NCBI GenBank assembly: GCA_963701995.1
Contig: OY969693.1
Location: 1,984,001 to 2,048,000, forward strand
Length of the DNA: 64,000 nucleotides
Source of the DNA: Methanoflorens sp963701995
Lineage (GTDB): Archaea; Halobacteriota; Bog-38; Methanoflorentales; Methanoflorentaceae
Direction of reading: 5' to 3'
Each line of letters starts with the position of its first letter. Positions within the stretch are counted from its first letter, which is position 1. This document shows positions 33,448 through 42,200 of the stretch, one piece after another. Below the pieces are notes generated by a model. It made no database searches and was not told where the DNA came from. It saw only the letters and a program-made list of their open reading frames with translations. The position numbers and the translations under genes were made by a program.

Positions 33448-33787
33448 TGAATCACCACGCAGTGCTGGTAATCACACGTCGTTAGAGTCTTCAGCGTGAG
33501 CAACTGCGGGGGAGGTTCTTTCTCGATCTCCACGAGTAAATGGTAGCTTTTGCAAGATAACGGTTGTGGGAAATCTTAGAGCCGGCTCCTGCTAACTCTC
33601 TTGCATCAGTGCGACAGTAGACGGTAAGCACCGTTGACATCAGACTTTAAGAAATTCGTGCGTCTTGCCCGCGCTGGCTGGCCGGCATCGCAGCACGCAG
33701 TCGATCGGATTTTCCGTATATGCCTCATATTCGGGCTCTAAATACTTGCAGCTAGTTTTTATAGTAATGTGAAGATATATAGTTACA
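33448..33787. other. Promoter region of the phosphomevalonate dehydratase operon
   Basis: TTTTTATAGT at 33756-33765 is a TATA element about 28 bases before ATG 33788, fitting a leaderless mRNA. A minus-strand frame (33640-33740) reads YLEPEYEAYTENPIDCVLRC and a short tail but lacks a start codon and is not called. Confidence 0.4.
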
Positions 33788-34912
33788 ATGCACCTTACGA
33801 GAGATGAAGAAGATATCCTCGCGGGCGAATCAGGCGCCGTCAAACAAAAAGCGATGGAGATCTTAGTCGCACTCGGCGATATCTACAACGCTGAAAGACT
33901 TATCCCAATCGAGAGTGCGCAAATCGCTGGTGTTTCCTACAAAACAATTGGCGAAGCCGGGCTAGAGTATCTTACAGACCTGAGCGGAAAAGTCGTCGTT
34001 CCGACAATGCTCAATCCCATGGGCATGGACCGATATAAATGGAGACAGATGGGAATCGACGAAACCTTCGTAGAAAGGCAACTGGCCATCATCAGGCGAT
34101 ATGAACTGCTCGGAATCGATGCCCAGTGCACTTGCACGCCTTATTATGTTAATGCTCCACGAGCTGGGGCCCATTTGAGCTGGGCTGAGTCCTCCGCGGT
34201 ATCTTATGCGAACTCCGTTCTTGGGGCGCGCACAAATCGAGAAGGAGGGCCCAGCGCACTTGCTGCTGCCCTCGTCGGGAAGACACCTGACTACGGCTAC
34301 CACCGCGACGAGAACAGAGTTCCAGATATCTCTGTGAGAATAGATTTTCCCTTGGCCGGAAGTGATTTTGGCGCACTTGGATACGTAGTTGGCAAAATGG
34401 TCAAATCACAGGTGCCACAGTTTTCCTTTGTTGCTCCACCGAACGCTGATGAGCTGAAAGCTCTGGGCGCTGCAATGGCCGCCTCAGGCTCTGTGGCTCT
34501 TTTCTTTACCAACGAGCGAGCGATGCCACGTGAAATCCTCGAAGTAGACCGCTCAGACGTTGACATTTATTCATCGAGCGAACCCGACGTCGTTGTGCTG
34601 GGGTGCCCACACTGCTCACGCTCAGAACTCGCAGAGATCGCACGCCTTTTAGAAGGACGCACGGTCGCGCGGCCTCTCTGGATTTGCACTTCGCGGTTCG
34701 TGGCCAATCGCTCCAGCTCGATGATAGCGCGCATTCAAGCGAGCGGGGCCCGCGTGATCTGTGATACTTGCATGATCGTCTCTCCAGCGTTTGAAAAACG
34801 ACGCATGATGGTTAATTCCGGAAAAGCTCTTGAGTACGGGCCAAGCTTGTGCAATTCGCATACATGCATCGGAACGACGGCGAACTGCATCAAGGCCGCG
34901 TGTACCGCGTGA
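33788..34912 (+). CDS. Phosphomevalonate dehydratase large subunit (aconitase X)
   Basis: 374 residues, aconitase X catalytic domain (DUF521). Features: the start LTRDEEDILAGESGAVKQKA, QCTCTPYY near residue 116 with Cys, LGARTNREGGPSALAAALVG near residue 144, GCPHCS near residue 275 and the C-terminal SLCNSHTCIGTTANCIKAAC cluster, which supplies Cys for an Fe-S cluster. With the small subunit it dehydrates mevalonate 5-phosphate to trans-anhydromevalonate 5-phosphate in the archaeal mevalonate route. The two genes are 25 bases apart. Confidence 0.93.
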   Translation: MHLTRDEEDILAGESGAVKQKAMEILVALGDIYNAERLIPIESAQIAGVSYKTIGEAGLEYLTDLSGKVVVPTMLNPMGMDRYKWRQMGIDETFVERQLAIIRRYELLGIDAQCTCTPYYVNAPRAGAHLSWAESSAVSYANSVLGARTNREGGPSALAAALVGKTPDYGYHRDENRVPDISVRIDFPLAGSDFGALGYVVGKMVKSQVPQFSFVAPPNADELKALGAAMAASGSVALFFTNERAMPREILEVDRSDVDIYSSSEPDVVVLGCPHCSRSELAEIARLLEGRTVARPLWICTSRFVANRSSSMIARIQASGARVICDTCMIVSPAFEKRRMMVNSGKALEYGPSLCNSHTCIGTTANCIKAACTA

Positions 34913-34937
34913 ACCTGCATCGCAACGGGGGTTAGCC

Positions 34938-35345
34938 ATGCTCAAGCGCATAAAAGGACGAATAATAGCAAAAGGAATTGGCGAAGGGCCTGCCGTGGTT
35001 ACGCGTCAACCACTCTCGTTCTTAGGAGGCGTGGATCCCAAACAAGGAGTCATAATGGATCCACATCACGAGCTGTGCGGCACGTCAATTGCAGGAACGG
35101 TTCTCGCTTTTCCGCAGGGCAAAGGTTCGACCGTCGGATCTTATGTGCTTTACCAGCTCAAAAGGAACGAGAAGGCTCCGGCCGCAATTATTAACGCCGT
35201 AAGCGAAACAATTGTTGCTGTCGGGGCGATCATATCAAACATCCCCCTCATCGACAAGCTTGAGGTAGACCCGATCGCCGCAATCAAGCCCGGATCACAC
35301 GTTCTCGTAAACTGCGTCGAAGGTTTTGTTGAGGTGGAAAAGTGA
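34938..35345 (+). CDS. Phosphomevalonate dehydratase small subunit
   Basis: 135 residues, the aconitase X swivel domain (DUF126). Motifs: RIIAKGIGEGPAVVTRQPLS, GTVLAFPQGKGSTVGSYVLY (substrate phosphate loop), and NCVEGFVEVEK at the end. It pairs with the large subunit encoded just upstream to close the active site. Its stop overlaps the GTG of the following protease, so all three genes are translationally linked. Confidence 0.93.
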   Translation: MLKRIKGRIIAKGIGEGPAVVTRQPLSFLGGVDPKQGVIMDPHHELCGTSIAGTVLAFPQGKGSTVGSYVLYQLKRNEKAPAAIINAVSETIVAVGAIISNIPLIDKLEVDPIAAIKPGSHVLVNCVEGFVEVEK

Positions 35346-36400
35346 CCGAACAAAGCGATTTAGACCGAATCAACGCGGTGTTCCAGGTGTACAAGGTACG
35401 AACCAGTGGGTCTGTCATCAAGTATTACGGCGAACCTAAGGTTGACAGTAAGACGCTTTTCACGCATCTTTGGAACGACTTCGCCCAGAGAGGTTACGAT
35501 ATCGAACTTCGGCGCGAACGCGGCGAGTACGTGCTCCTAGCTACGCCTATGAGCGCCGGCGAAAAAAAGCACGTCAACGTTGTTCTTGCAATCGCCACCG
35601 TTTTTGCCATAATGCTCACCGGCGCTGTCCTATTTTACGGCGTCAACCCTTTTGCGCAGCCCTTGCTCATCTACAAGGGCTTGCCCTTCGCGGCTGCGGT
35701 CATGTTTGTGCTAGGCTCGCACGAGCTGGCTCACTATTTGGTCGCAAAGCGGCGTGGAATGAGGGCAAGCTTACCATTCTTCATACCGCTACCGTTTATT
35801 TCGCCGGTCGGAACTCTCGGCGCACTCATACAGCTCAAGGGGGCTATTCCAGATCGAAAGTCACTTTTTGACGTGGGAGTAGCCGGTCCACTCGTAGGCC
35901 TTACGGCAGCTGTCGTCGTCACAATAGTCGGATTGCTGCTCCCCCCCATCACCCCCGGTACCGCGCTAATGCCTACAGCGGCGCTGGGCGTCCCGATTCT
36001 CTTTGCGTTGATCGAAAAAGTTGTTCCCGTCGCATCAACAAGCTTGCATCCAATCGCGTTTGCTGGATGGGTGGGCATGCTCATCACCAGTTTGAACCTC
36101 CTCCCCGTAGGACAGCTCGACGGCGGGCACATCGCCAGGGCCCTGTCCGGAGAGAAGACGACGTACATCTCGGCGGCGGTTCCGCTCATCCTTATGACCG
36201 GCGGCATTTACTACTCTTTGAACGGTTTAAACGGAGAAATGCTCCTATTTTGGGGGCTCTTCACGTTGTTGTTCGCAGCCGGGGGACATCCACAGCCGAT
36301 CAACGATATGAAGAAGCTCGATACTAAGCGCGTGGTCTTAGGAATCATAGCTTTCGGCCTATGCATAGCTTGTTTCACCCCAATCCCGTTTCAAGCGTGA
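35342..36400 (+). CDS. Site-2 type membrane metalloprotease (M50)
   Basis: 352 residues. An N-terminal cytoplasmic domain of about 75 residues is followed by about seven membrane helices. HELAH at 127-131 is the zinc and catalytic motif, and LLPVGQLDGGHIARALSG near residue 255 supplies the third ligand Asp. The family cuts transmembrane segments, commonly of anti-sigma-like or membrane regulators; the archaeal substrate is unknown. GTG start overlaps the upstream stop (GTGA). Confidence 0.93.
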   Translation: MTEQSDLDRINAVFQVYKVRTSGSVIKYYGEPKVDSKTLFTHLWNDFAQRGYDIELRRERGEYVLLATPMSAGEKKHVNVVLAIATVFAIMLTGAVLFYGVNPFAQPLLIYKGLPFAAAVMFVLGSHELAHYLVAKRRGMRASLPFFIPLPFISPVGTLGALIQLKGAIPDRKSLFDVGVAGPLVGLTAAVVVTIVGLLLPPITPGTALMPTAALGVPILFALIEKVVPVASTSLHPIAFAGWVGMLITSLNLLPVGQLDGGHIARALSGEKTTYISAAVPLILMTGGIYYSLNGLNGEMLLFWGLFTLLFAAGGHPQPINDMKKLDTKRVVLGIIAFGLCIACFTPIPFQA

Positions 36401-37539
36401 CTATACGCTTTGACAAGAAGAATATGTTTAGCTTGGCAGCCATCCAAGCAATACTCGTCTCGCGGGGCATTGAGGTAAACTTTTCATCAAGTCCGCGCGA
36501 TGGCATAGTGATTTACAGCCTCGCAACGCTGCAGGCACCCGAAGTCTATCGAGAGGTAGCAAACGCACGCACTCGGTCCATATTCATCGCCGGCGGCCCT
36601 CATCCTTCAGCGAGAGCGACCGAGGCACTAGAGCACTTTGACTTCGTCGTGATCGGTGAGGGCGAGGAAACGCTCCCTGAGCTGATCTTTGCACTGAGAG
36701 GCGACGGCGATGTGGACGAGGTGCGGGGCATTGCGTTCAGAAGCCCCGATGGAATCCGCAAAACCGACCCAAGGCCTCACGTGAATCTCGACGCTTATCC
36801 GCCCTTCTTCGAGAACTTGCGGGCCCCTATCGAGATCAGCCGTGGCTGTCCATACAACTGCAAGTACTGTCAAACACCGCGCTTATTCGGCACAAAAATG
36901 CGGCATCGCAGCGCGGCGGCTATTGCTTTCTACAGCAGTTATCTTTCAGACATCAGATTTATCTCACCTAACGCGTTTGGGTACGGATCAGATGGGCATC
37001 ACGCCGCACTCGACCGCGTCACTGAGCTCCTCACGTCGCTGCGTGGTCGGGTGTATTTCGGCACCTTCCCCTCCGAAGTGCGGCCAGAATTTGTTACAGA
37101 TGAGCTTCTTGAGATCCTTAAGGAGCACTGCGCAAATACTTCAGTCCACATTGGAGCACAGTCGGGAAGCGATGCCGTATTAAGCGAAGTACACCGAGGA
37201 CACTCCCGTCGTGATGTTGAAGCAGCGCTCGAAATATGCCGTGCCCATAGCGTCACTCCAGTTGTGGATTTTATCTTCGGACTTCCGACCGAGGTCGCGG
37301 CAGATCAGCTGGAGAGCCTCGAGCTTGTTGACTCGATCGTCGCAACGGGCGGACGAGCACGTGCTCACTACTTCACGCCTCTACCAGGGACGCCGTACAA
37401 AGACGAGAAGCCCGCGCCAGTGTCGAATAAAGTGGGAAAAAGACTTGGCAAACTCGCGCGCGACGGCAAGGTTTCCGGACGGTGGGAGCCCCCACGTCTG
37501 CCACACAAAAAGACAAACGATTTAAAACAGAGACCGTAA
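36361..37539 (+). CDS. B12-binding-domain radical SAM protein (MJ_1487-like)
   Basis: 392 residues. N-terminal Rossmann-like B12-binding domain (FIAGGPHPSARATEALEHFD, VVIGEGEETLPELIFAL) without the classic DxHxxG. The radical SAM core follows with the 4Fe-4S motif SRGCPYNCKYCQTP near residue 160, then SVHIGAQSGSDAVLSEVHRG and PVVDFIFGLPTE. It resembles the MJ_1487 family of archaea, which has no known substrate. It overlaps the protease gene by 40 bases, so they are co-transcribed. The C-terminus is basic. Confidence 0.88.
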   Translation: MHSLFHPNPVSSVTIRFDKKNMFSLAAIQAILVSRGIEVNFSSSPRDGIVIYSLATLQAPEVYREVANARTRSIFIAGGPHPSARATEALEHFDFVVIGEGEETLPELIFALRGDGDVDEVRGIAFRSPDGIRKTDPRPHVNLDAYPPFFENLRAPIEISRGCPYNCKYCQTPRLFGTKMRHRSAAAIAFYSSYLSDIRFISPNAFGYGSDGHHAALDRVTELLTSLRGRVYFGTFPSEVRPEFVTDELLEILKEHCANTSVHIGAQSGSDAVLSEVHRGHSRRDVEAALEICRAHSVTPVVDFIFGLPTEVAADQLESLELVDSIVATGGRARAHYFTPLPGTPYKDEKPAPVSNKVGKRLGKLARDGKVSGRWEPPRLPHKKTNDLKQRP

Positions 37540-37567
37540 TACGTACTGGCAAGATTTGTGAGAGCTT

Positions 37568-38209
37568 ATGAAGTTTTTAGCCCTTTCGGATGCACACGGG
37601 GTCTATTCTCATATCGCCCAACTGTTGTTTAAGGCGGGAGACGTCGACGCCGTTTGCGTAATAGGAGATATTACAGATTTCGGACCCAATGCCCTCGTCC
37701 AAGAGCTGCTTTCGCTCATCGGGGAAGACGTGCCTACACTCATGATACCGGGGAACTGCGACCTCCCTACGATCGTTGAAACGATTGAGGAATCTCCCGC
37801 GGTAAACCTACATCTAAAGAGCTTTGACTACGATGATATCAGATTCCTCGGCATCGGCGGATCGAATCCAACGCCATTTAACACTCCCTTTGAACTCAGC
37901 GAGGCGGAATTACAGAGTTACGCTGCTAGACTTTTGAATGACGTCGGGGCTACCACGGTTTTGCTTTCACACACCCCCCCTAAGGGATTCTTAGACGCGG
38001 TTGACTCGAGGCACGTCGGAAGTGAGGCAATTCTCCACGCGGTGGGGATCGTCGATGTGCTAGCCTGCGGACACATACACGAGCAGCGAGGCGCGCTTGT
38101 CTCGGGCAAAACCACGATCGTGAATCCTGGAATGGCTGCACGAGGCTTTGGTGCCGTTATCGAAATTCGTCCGGGAGAGAGCGCAAACGTCACGCTGATT
38201 CAGTCTTAA
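37568..38209 (+). CDS. Calcineurin-like metallophosphoesterase
   Basis: 213 residues. Dimetal motifs are in order: LSDAHG near residue 7, GDITDFGPN near residue 36, PGNCD near residue 60, SHTPPKGFLD near residue 135, CGHIHEQRG near residue 162. The YfcE-like short form hydrolyses phosphodiesters in vitro; the physiological substrate is unknown. Follows the radical SAM gene by 28 bases. Confidence 0.92.
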   Translation: MKFLALSDAHGVYSHIAQLLFKAGDVDAVCVIGDITDFGPNALVQELLSLIGEDVPTLMIPGNCDLPTIVETIEESPAVNLHLKSFDYDDIRFLGIGGSNPTPFNTPFELSEAELQSYAARLLNDVGATTVLLSHTPPKGFLDAVDSRHVGSEAILHAVGIVDVLACGHIHEQRGALVSGKTTIVNPGMAARGFGAVIEIRPGESANVTLIQS

Positions 38210-38542
38210 GCTGTTCACATTAAGGACGCGGCTGGTTCCACTTATCAGACAGCAGCCGAAGACGATTCGCATTTTGACGCTTATGCTACCGCCAGGCTTA
38301 CCTCACGTTGTATCTGCCCTGGTGTCAACTTGAGCATTTTCCCGTAGCAGCGAATCGACAAAGCACAATGAGCTGATGGGGGGTCTTTGCAGATGTGACA
38401 GGATATGTTGTTATCGACTCGCTAGCACAGATAAATTCAGCTTGAAAACGGCCTTAAAGACTTCGGCGGAGAGAGCAGCTTCATCGCGGAACTCTGTCCT
38501 GCCAGAGATAAGGGTTTTAAATATGAGACGCAAGTATCCCCT
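38210..38542. promoter_or_regulatory. Intergenic region with FKBP-gene promoter
   Basis: TTTTAAATATG at 38515-38525 lies about 24 bases before ATG 38543, so the mRNA is probably leaderless. The rest holds no recognised gene. Confidence 0.5.
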
Positions 38543-39586
38543 ATGAGCGTTGAACGGGGCGATTTCATCAGCTTGTCCTATACCGGGCGATTAGACAACG
38601 GCGATGTTTTTGATACCACAGACGAAGATGTCGCCAAGGAAAATGGGCTATTGGCAGAGGGCGTTAGTTACGCACCTATAACTATCGTGGTCGGAGAAAA
38701 CATGGTAGTCAAGGGGCTTGACGAAGATTTGATCGGAAAAAAGGCTGGCTACGAAGGGCAGATCAAAATTGCACCACAAGATGCTTTTGGACAGCGAATT
38801 CCTGAACTAATTGAGGTCGTCCCAACGCGTAGATTCGAGAAGAGACCGGCGCCTGGAATGCGTGTTACACTCGATAACAAGACAGGAACCGTCGAGAGCG
38901 TAATTGGAGGACGCGTGCGCGTGGATTTCAATTCACCGTACGCAGGCAAGACCGTCATCTACGGATATAAGATTGAGGCCACCATTGTCGATACTGTAGA
39001 GAAAGCCAAGGGGTTGTTCAAGTACTACCTGAATAAGGACTTTGAGGTATCGATCGCTGACCATCGAGTGATTGTCGAAATGCCCTACGAATTAGGATTC
39101 AACCAACAGGTGCAGTATTACAAGAAGCTTCTGGCTGAAAAAATCATTCAATTTGCTGGCGCGGAAGAAGTCGATTACGTGGAAGTTCATAAGCGACCCG
39201 AACCGGTCAGTGAAGAAGCCGCTGCAGGTGCCGAACCGGAGTCTAAAGCGCCGGAACCAAGGAAGCGCACCCGCCGGCCCAAAGCGGAGGCGGCCCCAGC
39301 GAGTGAAGAAGCCGCTGCAGGTGCCGAACCGGAGTCTAAAGCGCCGGAACCAAGGAAGCGCACCCGCCGGCCCAAAGCGGAGGCGGCCCCAGCGAGTGAA
39401 GAAGCCGCTGCAGGTGCCGAACCGGAGTCTAAAGCGCCGGAACCAAGGAAGCGCACCCGCCGGCCCAAAGCGGAGGCGGCCCCAGCGAGTGAAGAAGCCG
39501 CTGCAGGTGCCGAACCGGAGTCTAAAGCGCCGGAACCAAGGAAGCGCACCCGCCGGCCCAAAGCGGAGGCGGCCCCACAGAAGTAG
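38543..39586 (+). CDS. FKBP-type peptidyl-prolyl isomerase with repeat tail
   Basis: 347 residues. Residues 1-150 are the FKBP domain with IF insertion (DFISLSYTGRLDNGDVFDTT, VVGENMVVKGLDEDLIGKKA, GQRIPELIEVVP). Residues 150-215 form the extra archaeal C-terminal domain. From residue 223 a tail of four 31-residue repeats is alternately acidic (SEEAAAGAEPES) and basic (PRKRTRRPKAE). The enzyme helps fold proteins by prolyl isomerisation and may interact with ribosomes. The tail is absent in the usual family. The repeats are near identical in DNA. Confidence 0.92.
   Translation: MSVERGDFISLSYTGRLDNGDVFDTTDEDVAKENGLLAEGVSYAPITIVVGENMVVKGLDEDLIGKKAGYEGQIKIAPQDAFGQRIPELIEVVPTRRFEKRPAPGMRVTLDNKTGTVESVIGGRVRVDFNSPYAGKTVIYGYKIEATIVDTVEKAKGLFKYYLNKDFEVSIADHRVIVEMPYELGFNQQVQYYKKLLAEKIIQFAGAEEVDYVEVHKRPEPVSEEAAAGAEPESKAPEPRKRTRRPKAEAAPASEEAAAGAEPESKAPEPRKRTRRPKAEAAPASEEAAAGAEPESKAPEPRKRTRRPKAEAAPASEEAAAGAEPESKAPEPRKRTRRPKAEAAPQK
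39209..39580 (+). repeat. Four 93-base tandem repeats in the FKBP gene
   Basis: Copies begin at 39209, 39302, 39395 and 39488 with an exact 93-base period; copies look identical until the end of the last. Each encodes 31 residues, so copy-number change keeps the frame. Confidence 0.95.
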
Positions 39587-39727
39587 CTTCGAAACAAGAA
39601 TCGGCGCCTTTTTTTATGAGTCTCGGGTAGCATCACGGAAACGTTGCCTGTTGCACGCGAGTGACTGGGTCAAGAAGGCTCACTCTGAGTCTCAGCAGGA
39701 TTATGTCACTCAAAAAGCCATCCGTCT

Positions 39728-40177
39728 TTAGCGCTTGAGCTCAACCAGTTTCAATGATTTTCCCTCAGGGCACGCTTCTGGTGTGTCGCCAAGAACGGAA
39801 GAAATCACGTACTTATCATCCCGCCTGAGGCCGTTCGGATGGCACAGTTCGTAGATCTTGCAGTCAAGGACCTCGCAGTCGTTCTGCTTGTACAAGATTC
39901 TCGAGCCCACAAACGCGCTCTTAGAGTCGATTACCGCTACACTGGGACTTTCGACCACTTCGACCGCTTTAACCGCGATGTCGTGCAGTGCGCAGTCGTG
40001 CTTCATATTGCCGCGCACGCCGACTATTCTGTAACGACGCCCAATGTCTAAATTCAGGCACGTGTTCTTAAGTTTGCACGTCTCGCATTCGTTTGTCGGT
40101 CCGTTGAATACGAACTCTACGCCGACCTTGGCCAAGCCAACGCCGATTAGCGTTATGCGAGCGTTTCCTTTTGCCAT
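39728..40177 (-). CDS. UPF0179 family protein
   Basis: 149 residues. Eight or more Cys in pairs (ECETCKLKNTCLNLD, CEVLDCKIYELCHPNG, CALHD) suggest metal or Fe-S binding. The family is restricted to archaea and its function is unknown. ATG 40177 starts at MAKGNARITLIGVGLAKVGV, matching the conserved N-terminus. Convergent with the FKBP gene; a T7 run (39608-39614) lies between them. Confidence 0.88.
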   Translation of the reverse strand: MAKGNARITLIGVGLAKVGVEFVFNGPTNECETCKLKNTCLNLDIGRRYRIVGVRGNMKHDCALHDIAVKAVEVVESPSVAVIDSKSAFVGSRILYKQNDCEVLDCKIYELCHPNGLRRDDKYVISSVLGDTPEACPEGKSLKLVELKR

Positions 40178-40264
40178 GCTATCAATCCTGAACCCGTAAT
40201 CTACTGATGCTGCAGTCTGACGCAAGTAGGTTGCGCTGTTTTATTATAAAGATATCAATGCGGC

Positions 40265-41299
40265 CTACTCGGTCACCAATGTGACCCTCGCCAACTCTTC
40301 TGCGGCTTTTCTCGTGAGTCCCTCCCCAAGGATGGTGTAACGCTCAGGTCGCACGTTCTTTGCGTGAAGCAACGCTTCAACGATGTACTGGTCCTCGATG
40401 CCCAAACCCTGAGCATCGACTGGTGCGCCAATGCTCTGCAGCGATTGTCGAATTCGTTGCCAGTCACCACCGTGCAGATATGCCATCATGATCGTTCCAA
40501 CCCCGCACTGCTCGCCGTGCAAAGCCGGTTTGGGGGCTTTGACGTCAAGTGCGTGACTGAACTTATGCTCGCTGCCTGAAGCCGGACGGGACGACCCCGC
40601 AATACTCATGGCCACGCTGCTCGAGACCAAGGCTTTCACTACGAGCCTGACAGAGTCCTCCAAATTCGGCTTAATTTGCGTTGCCGAGTTGAGTATGATC
40701 TCAGTCGACATAAGCGACAGCGCTGCGGCATATTCACTAAACTCCTCACCTCGCAGCTTCCTCGCTAGTTCCCAGTCCTTCACCGCCGTATAGTTCGATA
40801 TTATGTCGCCGCAACCGGCGGCGAGCAGCCGATGTGGCGCCTGAGCTATGATTTTCGTATCTGCGATAATTGCAAGAGGGGTTTGAGCTTCGATGGATTG
40901 GGTTCCCTCTTTAAAACGTATAGAAGCGCGCATCGATGCGATTCCGTCATGACTTGCTGCTGTAGGCACACTAATGAACGGCAAATTCGCGCTGACCGAC
41001 GCGATCTTGGCGATGTCAATGGTTCTGCCGCCGCCGACTGCGACCACGAAGTTTTTGTCCGAAGCGCGACTTGCGACACGCTCAACTTCTTCCATCGAGG
41101 CCGAACCGACGATGAGCACCTCGGCGGGATATTCGTTCCCCAGGATGCCCGCTATTTGCCGTCCGAATGAGCACGTGTGCTGTCCGCAGACTATTAACCC
41201 GTTCCCATCAAGTTTAAGTTCTGTAAGGACCTTGGCAGTATCGCGTATAGCGTCTTGTTCCATCACTACAATTCTAGGGAGCAGCATCCATTGTTTCAT
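40265..41299 (-). CDS. egsA: sn-Glycerol-1-phosphate dehydrogenase
   Basis: 344 residues. Reduces dihydroxyacetone phosphate to sn-glycerol-1-phosphate, fixing the stereochemistry of archaeal lipids. NAD(P)-binding motif VAVGGGRTIDIAKIAS near residue 88, substrate/zinc loop SVPTAASHDGIASMRASI near residue 112, metal ligands in AAGCGDIISNYTAVKDW near residue 158, HKFSHALD near residue 246 and HGEQCGVGTIMMAYLHGG near residue 260. Full length. Its ATG is 10 bases from the start of the divergent DUF63 gene; its TATA (about 41343-41352) would lie inside that gene. Confidence 0.96.
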   Translation of the reverse strand: MKQWMLLPRIVVMEQDAIRDTAKVLTELKLDGNGLIVCGQHTCSFGRQIAGILGNEYPAEVLIVGSASMEEVERVASRASDKNFVVAVGGGRTIDIAKIASVSANLPFISVPTAASHDGIASMRASIRFKEGTQSIEAQTPLAIIADTKIIAQAPHRLLAAGCGDIISNYTAVKDWELARKLRGEEFSEYAAALSLMSTEIILNSATQIKPNLEDSVRLVVKALVSSSVAMSIAGSSRPASGSEHKFSHALDVKAPKPALHGEQCGVGTIMMAYLHGGDWQRIRQSLQSIGAPVDAQGLGIEDQYIVEALLHAKNVRPERYTILGEGLTRKAAEELARVTLVTE

Positions 41300-41309
41300 C
41301 GGTGATCAC

Positions 41310-42143
41310 TTGGCGGTCGATTTAGGGAATTTTATCAACCTGTACTATATAAACCCCATCATACACGATACTGGATATAATCCAGTCAACACGATTACGT
41401 GGGCGATCATTCTCGGGCTAAGCCTATTTGGGGTCGTTAAGCTTCTGGACAAGTTAGATATAACCGTTGATGAGGTTTTCATATTCGCGGTATCTCCTTA
41501 TATCTTTGTGGGGGGTTCCCTACGCGTGGTTGAAGATGCCGGCATCGTTGCTGCGCCACTGAAGTATCTCTTGATTACCCCCCTAATCTACTTCTTCATC
41601 TTTCTTGTGTGCGTCGCGATCCTGATATTATCGGAAGGACTAGAGCGCGTTTCGCGCATCAATTACTACTGGCCCTTCGCGCTCGGTGGCGTGGCCTGGA
41701 GCATTCTGAACGTCTGGCTCCTCTACACGACGGCCAAGTCGTTTGACGGGACCATATTGGTACTCATATTGTCAGTCGGCGCGGCCCTGAGTTTCTTGGT
41801 CTTCGTGATTGCTCGCCTGTTGAACTTCGCGCTTCTAAAGGATCGCGTCAATGCGTACGTGCTCGACGGACAGCTGCTCGACGCCACGGCCACGTCGTTC
41901 GGCCTCACCTTCCTCCCGTACGCAGAGAAGCACGTGCTTCCAAACTTCCTTATTGAAGCCACCGGCACGGCGTTCGTTATGTACCCGCTCAAGCTCATCG
42001 TGACAATTCCGGTGCTGTTCATAATAGATGAATATTTAAAGGGCGAATCAAGAAATCTGACTGGTCTAGTGAAGCTTGCTATTCTCACGGTTGGCCTAGC
42101 GCCTGCCATCAGGGACACGTTACGGATGACCCTCGGCATATGA
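41310..42143 (+). CDS. DUF63 archaeal membrane protein
   Basis: 277 residues with about eight membrane helices. Diagnostic segments are LYYINPIIHDTGYNPVNTIT near the N-terminus, ARLLNFALLKDRVNAYVLDG, DATATSFGL and the C-terminal LAPAIRDTLRMTLG. The family is archaeal with unknown function. The TTG start at 41310 is chosen because GGTGATC precedes it and the open frame upstream overlaps egsA. Location next to egsA may suggest a lipid or membrane role, without proof. Confidence 0.85.
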   Translation: MAVDLGNFINLYYINPIIHDTGYNPVNTITWAIILGLSLFGVVKLLDKLDITVDEVFIFAVSPYIFVGGSLRVVEDAGIVAAPLKYLLITPLIYFFIFLVCVAILILSEGLERVSRINYYWPFALGGVAWSILNVWLLYTTAKSFDGTILVLILSVGAALSFLVFVIARLLNFALLKDRVNAYVLDGQLLDATATSFGLTFLPYAEKHVLPNFLIEATGTAFVMYPLKLIVTIPVLFIIDEYLKGESRNLTGLVKLAILTVGLAPAIRDTLRMTLGI

Positions 42144-42200
42144 CATCTTTTGTGACGAGGCCACGTTCAGATTCGCGCGTAACTGCATCGGAGTGGTAGA

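Noticed and set aside
33640..33740. Minus-strand frame with a protein-like sequence
   Set aside because: No start codon, and the TATA element of the divergent dehydratase gene lies within its upstream part.
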